Positions 5,987 through 8,448 of a stretch of DNA of 8,448 nt are shown here, piece by piece. Numbering within the stretch: position 1 is the first letter of the stretch; each line of letters starts with the position of its first letter. The notes under the pieces were generated by a model. The model did no database searches, was not told the origin of the DNA, and saw only the letters and a list, made by a program, of their open reading frames with translations. Source of the DNA: DASZGI01 sp035938995 (lineage in GTDB: Bacteria > Actinomycetota > Actinomycetes > Streptomycetales > Catenulisporaceae); contig NZ_DASZGI010000390.1 of assembly GCF_035938995.1 (NCBI RefSeq), forward strand, positions 1 to 8,448. Reading direction: 5' to 3'. The position numbers and the translations under genes were made by a program.

Positions 5987-5995
5987 TTATCCACA
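5987..5995 (+). promoter_or_regulatory. Exact DnaA box TTATCCACA upstream of deoC
   Basis: TTATCCACA is identical to the high-affinity DnaA-box consensus. It lies about 50 bp upstream of the predicted deoC transcription start, in the divergent promoter region. Only one exact copy is seen, so this is not an origin; a role as a DnaA regulatory or titration site is an inference. Confidence 0.5.
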
Positions 5996-6034
5996 GGCCG
6001 GATCACGGGGGGCGCGGGCGGTCTTGCCCCCGAT

Positions 6035-6040
6035 TAGTCT
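6035..6040 (+). promoter_or_regulatory. Putative -10 box (TAGTCT) for leaderless deoC transcription
   Basis: TAGTCT matches TANNNT and ends exactly 7 nt before the GTG at 6048. No Shine-Dalgarno sequence is present upstream of this GTG. Transcription starting at the G of the start codon is therefore likely, and the transcript would also cover the aldehyde dehydrogenase gene. No recognisable -35 element is seen. Confidence 0.6.
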
Positions 6041-6047
6041 GGATCGC

Positions 6048-7067
6048 GTGACGAGCATCGCCGAAACCGCCGCGACAACGCGGCAGCAGACCCCGCCGCA
6101 CGCCGAAGTCGCGCATCCGGCGCCGGCTGCCGTGCCTGAATTGACCCAGGTCACCGGCAGCGAGGCGGCGCTGCGCCGTTTCCTGCACGGTCTGCCCGGC
6201 GTGGACAAGGTCGGGGCGGAGGCGCGGGCCGCCCGGCTCGGCACCCGCTCAATCAAGACCACCGCCAAGGGCTTCGCGCTGGACCTGGCGATCCGGATGA
6301 TCGACCTGACCACGCTCGAGGGCGCGGACACGCCCGGCAAGGTCCGCTCGCTGGCGGCGAAGGCCCGGCGGCCCGACCCGGCCGATCCGAGCTGCCCGTC
6401 CGTCGCCGCGGTGTGCGTCTACCCCGACATGGTCGCGGTGGCCAAGCACGAGTTGCGCGGCACCGGGATCCGGGTCGCCTCGGTCGCGACCGCCTTCCCC
6501 TCCGGCCGTGCGTCACTCGAGGTCAAGCTGGCCGACACCAGGTTCGCGGTGGCCGAGGGGGCGGACGAGATCGACATGGTGATCGACCGCGGCGCGTTCC
6601 TGGCGGGCCACTACGCAGCGGTGCTCGAGGAGATCACCGCCGTCCGGCAGGCCTGCGGCGACGCGCACTTGAAGGTCATCCTGGAAACCGGGGAGCTGGC
6701 CACCTACGACAACGTGCGCCGCGCCTCGTGGCTGGCGATGCTCGCCGGCGCCGACTTCATCAAGACCTCGACCGGCAAGGTCTCCCCCGCGGCCACGCTC
6801 CCGGTGACTCTGGTGATGCTCGAGGCGGTGCGCGACTTCCGCGCCTCCGCGCACCGGACGGTTGGAATGAAGCCCGCGGGCGGCATACGCACCGCTAAGG
6901 ACGCGATCAAGTACCTCGTCATGGTCAACGAGACCTGCGGGCCAGACTGGCTGACCCCGGAGCTGTTCCGCTTCGGCGCCTCCTCCCTGCTCAACGACCT
7001 GCTGATGCAGCGCCAGAAGCTCACGACCGGCGCTTACTCCGGACCGAACTACGTGACGGTGGACTGA
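6048..7067 (+). CDS. deoC: Deoxyribose-phosphate aldolase, long (human DERA-like) form
   Basis: The 339-residue cytosolic class I aldolase splits 2-deoxyribose 5-phosphate into acetaldehyde and glyceraldehyde 3-phosphate. The Schiff-base lysine is Lys239 in ADFIKTSTGK. The second active-site lysine is Lys275 in VGMKPAGGIRTAKD. The acidic relay residue is Asp176 in ADEIDMVID. VAAVCVYP contains the cysteine equivalent to E. coli Cys47. The C-terminus ends in NYVTVD, with Tyr335 near the tail. The enzyme is clearly longer than the E. coli (259) or short bacterial forms and resembles human DERA, for example in KTTAKGFALDLAIRMIDLTT. The first 45 or so residues are Ala/Thr/Pro/His-rich and look disordered. 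The GTG start at 6048 is chosen because a TAGTCT box lies 7 nt upstream; the frame remains open back to 5841, but that part reads as Arg-rich noise. The aldehyde dehydrogenase gene follows after 5 nt, so the two form an operon. Confidence 0.95.
   Translation: MTSIAETAATTRQQTPPHAEVAHPAPAAVPELTQVTGSEAALRRFLHGLPGVDKVGAEARAARLGTRSIKTTAKGFALDLAIRMIDLTTLEGADTPGKVRSLAAKARRPDPADPSCPSVAAVCVYPDMVAVAKHELRGTGIRVASVATAFPSGRASLEVKLADTRFAVAEGADEIDMVIDRGAFLAGHYAAVLEEITAVRQACGDAHLKVILETGELATYDNVRRASWLAMLAGADFIKTSTGKVSPAATLPVTLVMLEAVRDFRASAHRTVGMKPAGGIRTAKDAIKYLVMVNETCGPDWLTPELFRFGASSLLNDLLMQRQKLTTGAYSGPNYVTVD
7058..7063 (+). promoter_or_regulatory. Ribosome-binding site (GGTGGA) for the aldehyde dehydrogenase
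   Basis: GGTGGA ends 9 nt before the ATG at 7073 and lies within the last codons of deoC. It supports that ATG over the in-frame GTG at 7130, which would give a shorter N-terminus. Confidence 0.5.
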
Positions 7068-7072
7068 ACAGC

Positions 7073-8448
<1,376 letters not shown>

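Larger units (their letters stand above)
5836..6047. other. Divergent intergenic region between the PH-protein gene and deoC
   Basis: This 212-bp region must hold promoters for both flanking genes. On the deoC side there is a clear TAGTCT -10 box. On the PH-protein side only a weak CAGAAT (5849 down to 5844), 8 nt before the ATG, resembles a -10. An exact DnaA box lies at 5987-5995. The word RTCACGG recurs at 5912-5918, 5923-5929 and 6002-6008; the first two copies are 11 bp apart. I see no tRNA, small ORF or convincing terminator in it. Confidence 0.55.

Noticed and set aside
5987..5995. Replication origin
   Set aside because: Only a single exact DnaA box is present, with no cluster of boxes, no AT-rich unwinding region and no dnaA/dnaN nearby.
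5836..6006. 57-codon N-terminal extension of the PH-like protein from the GTG at 6006
   Set aside because: The extension is Arg/Pro/Ser-rich, has no ribosome-binding site, and runs through the DnaA-box and promoter region of deoC. The ATG at 5835 places the start just before the first membrane helix.
5841..6047. Upstream extension of deoC in the same frame
   Set aside because: It gives Arg/Ser-rich sequence unlike DERA, lacks a ribosome-binding site, and the TAGTCT box with 7-nt spacing marks the GTG at 6048.

Overview
This window is high-GC (about 70% G+C by eye) actinobacterial chromosomal DNA. The evidence is strong G/C third-position codon use, GTG starts, TANNNT-type -10 boxes placed so that transcripts would begin at the start codon, and a gene set that I recall as conserved in Streptomyces and partly in Mycobacterium (lpdA, purine nucleoside phosphorylase, pmm, PH-domain protein, deoC, aldehyde dehydrogenase). 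A Streptomycetales- or Catenulisporales-like source is plausible, but the sequence alone does not settle the genus.

Layout. A leftward, 3'-truncated flavoprotein disulfide-reductase-fold gene (lpdA-type NAD(P)H-quinone dehydrogenase, 1076 to beyond base 1) faces a rightward operon across a divergent regulatory region (1077-1205). The operon is an MFS transporter (1206-2501), a trimeric-type purine nucleoside phosphorylase (2498-3322, overlapping the transporter by 4 bp) and a phosphohexomutase-superfamily enzyme (3390-5045). The mutase converges on a leftward membrane-anchored PH-like protein (5835-5032), and the two reading frames overlap by 14 bp at their 3' ends. A second divergent region (5836-6047) contains an exact DnaA-box sequence. 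Beyond it is a rightward deoC gene (6048-7067), followed 5 nt later by an aldehyde dehydrogenase gene (7073 to beyond 8448, 3'-truncated).

How the genes fit together. The enzymes make a near-complete route for purine (deoxy)nucleoside breakdown. The phosphorylase releases the base and (deoxy)ribose 1-phosphate. The mutase is the obvious candidate to move the phosphate to C5. Deoxyribose-phosphate aldolase splits deoxyribose 5-phosphate into acetaldehyde and glyceraldehyde 3-phosphate. The aldehyde dehydrogenase can oxidise the acetaldehyde. The MFS protein may move a related metabolite, but its substrate cannot be read from the sequence. The PH-like protein and the quinone reductase have no obvious pathway link.

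I found no wholly new defence, mobile or RNA system. The most notable non-coding features are three matching leaderless-promoter arrangements, a 14-nt degenerate tandem repeat in front of the mutase gene, and a perfect dyad touching the presumed -10 box of the transporter operon. There is no stretch over 300 bp without a gene.
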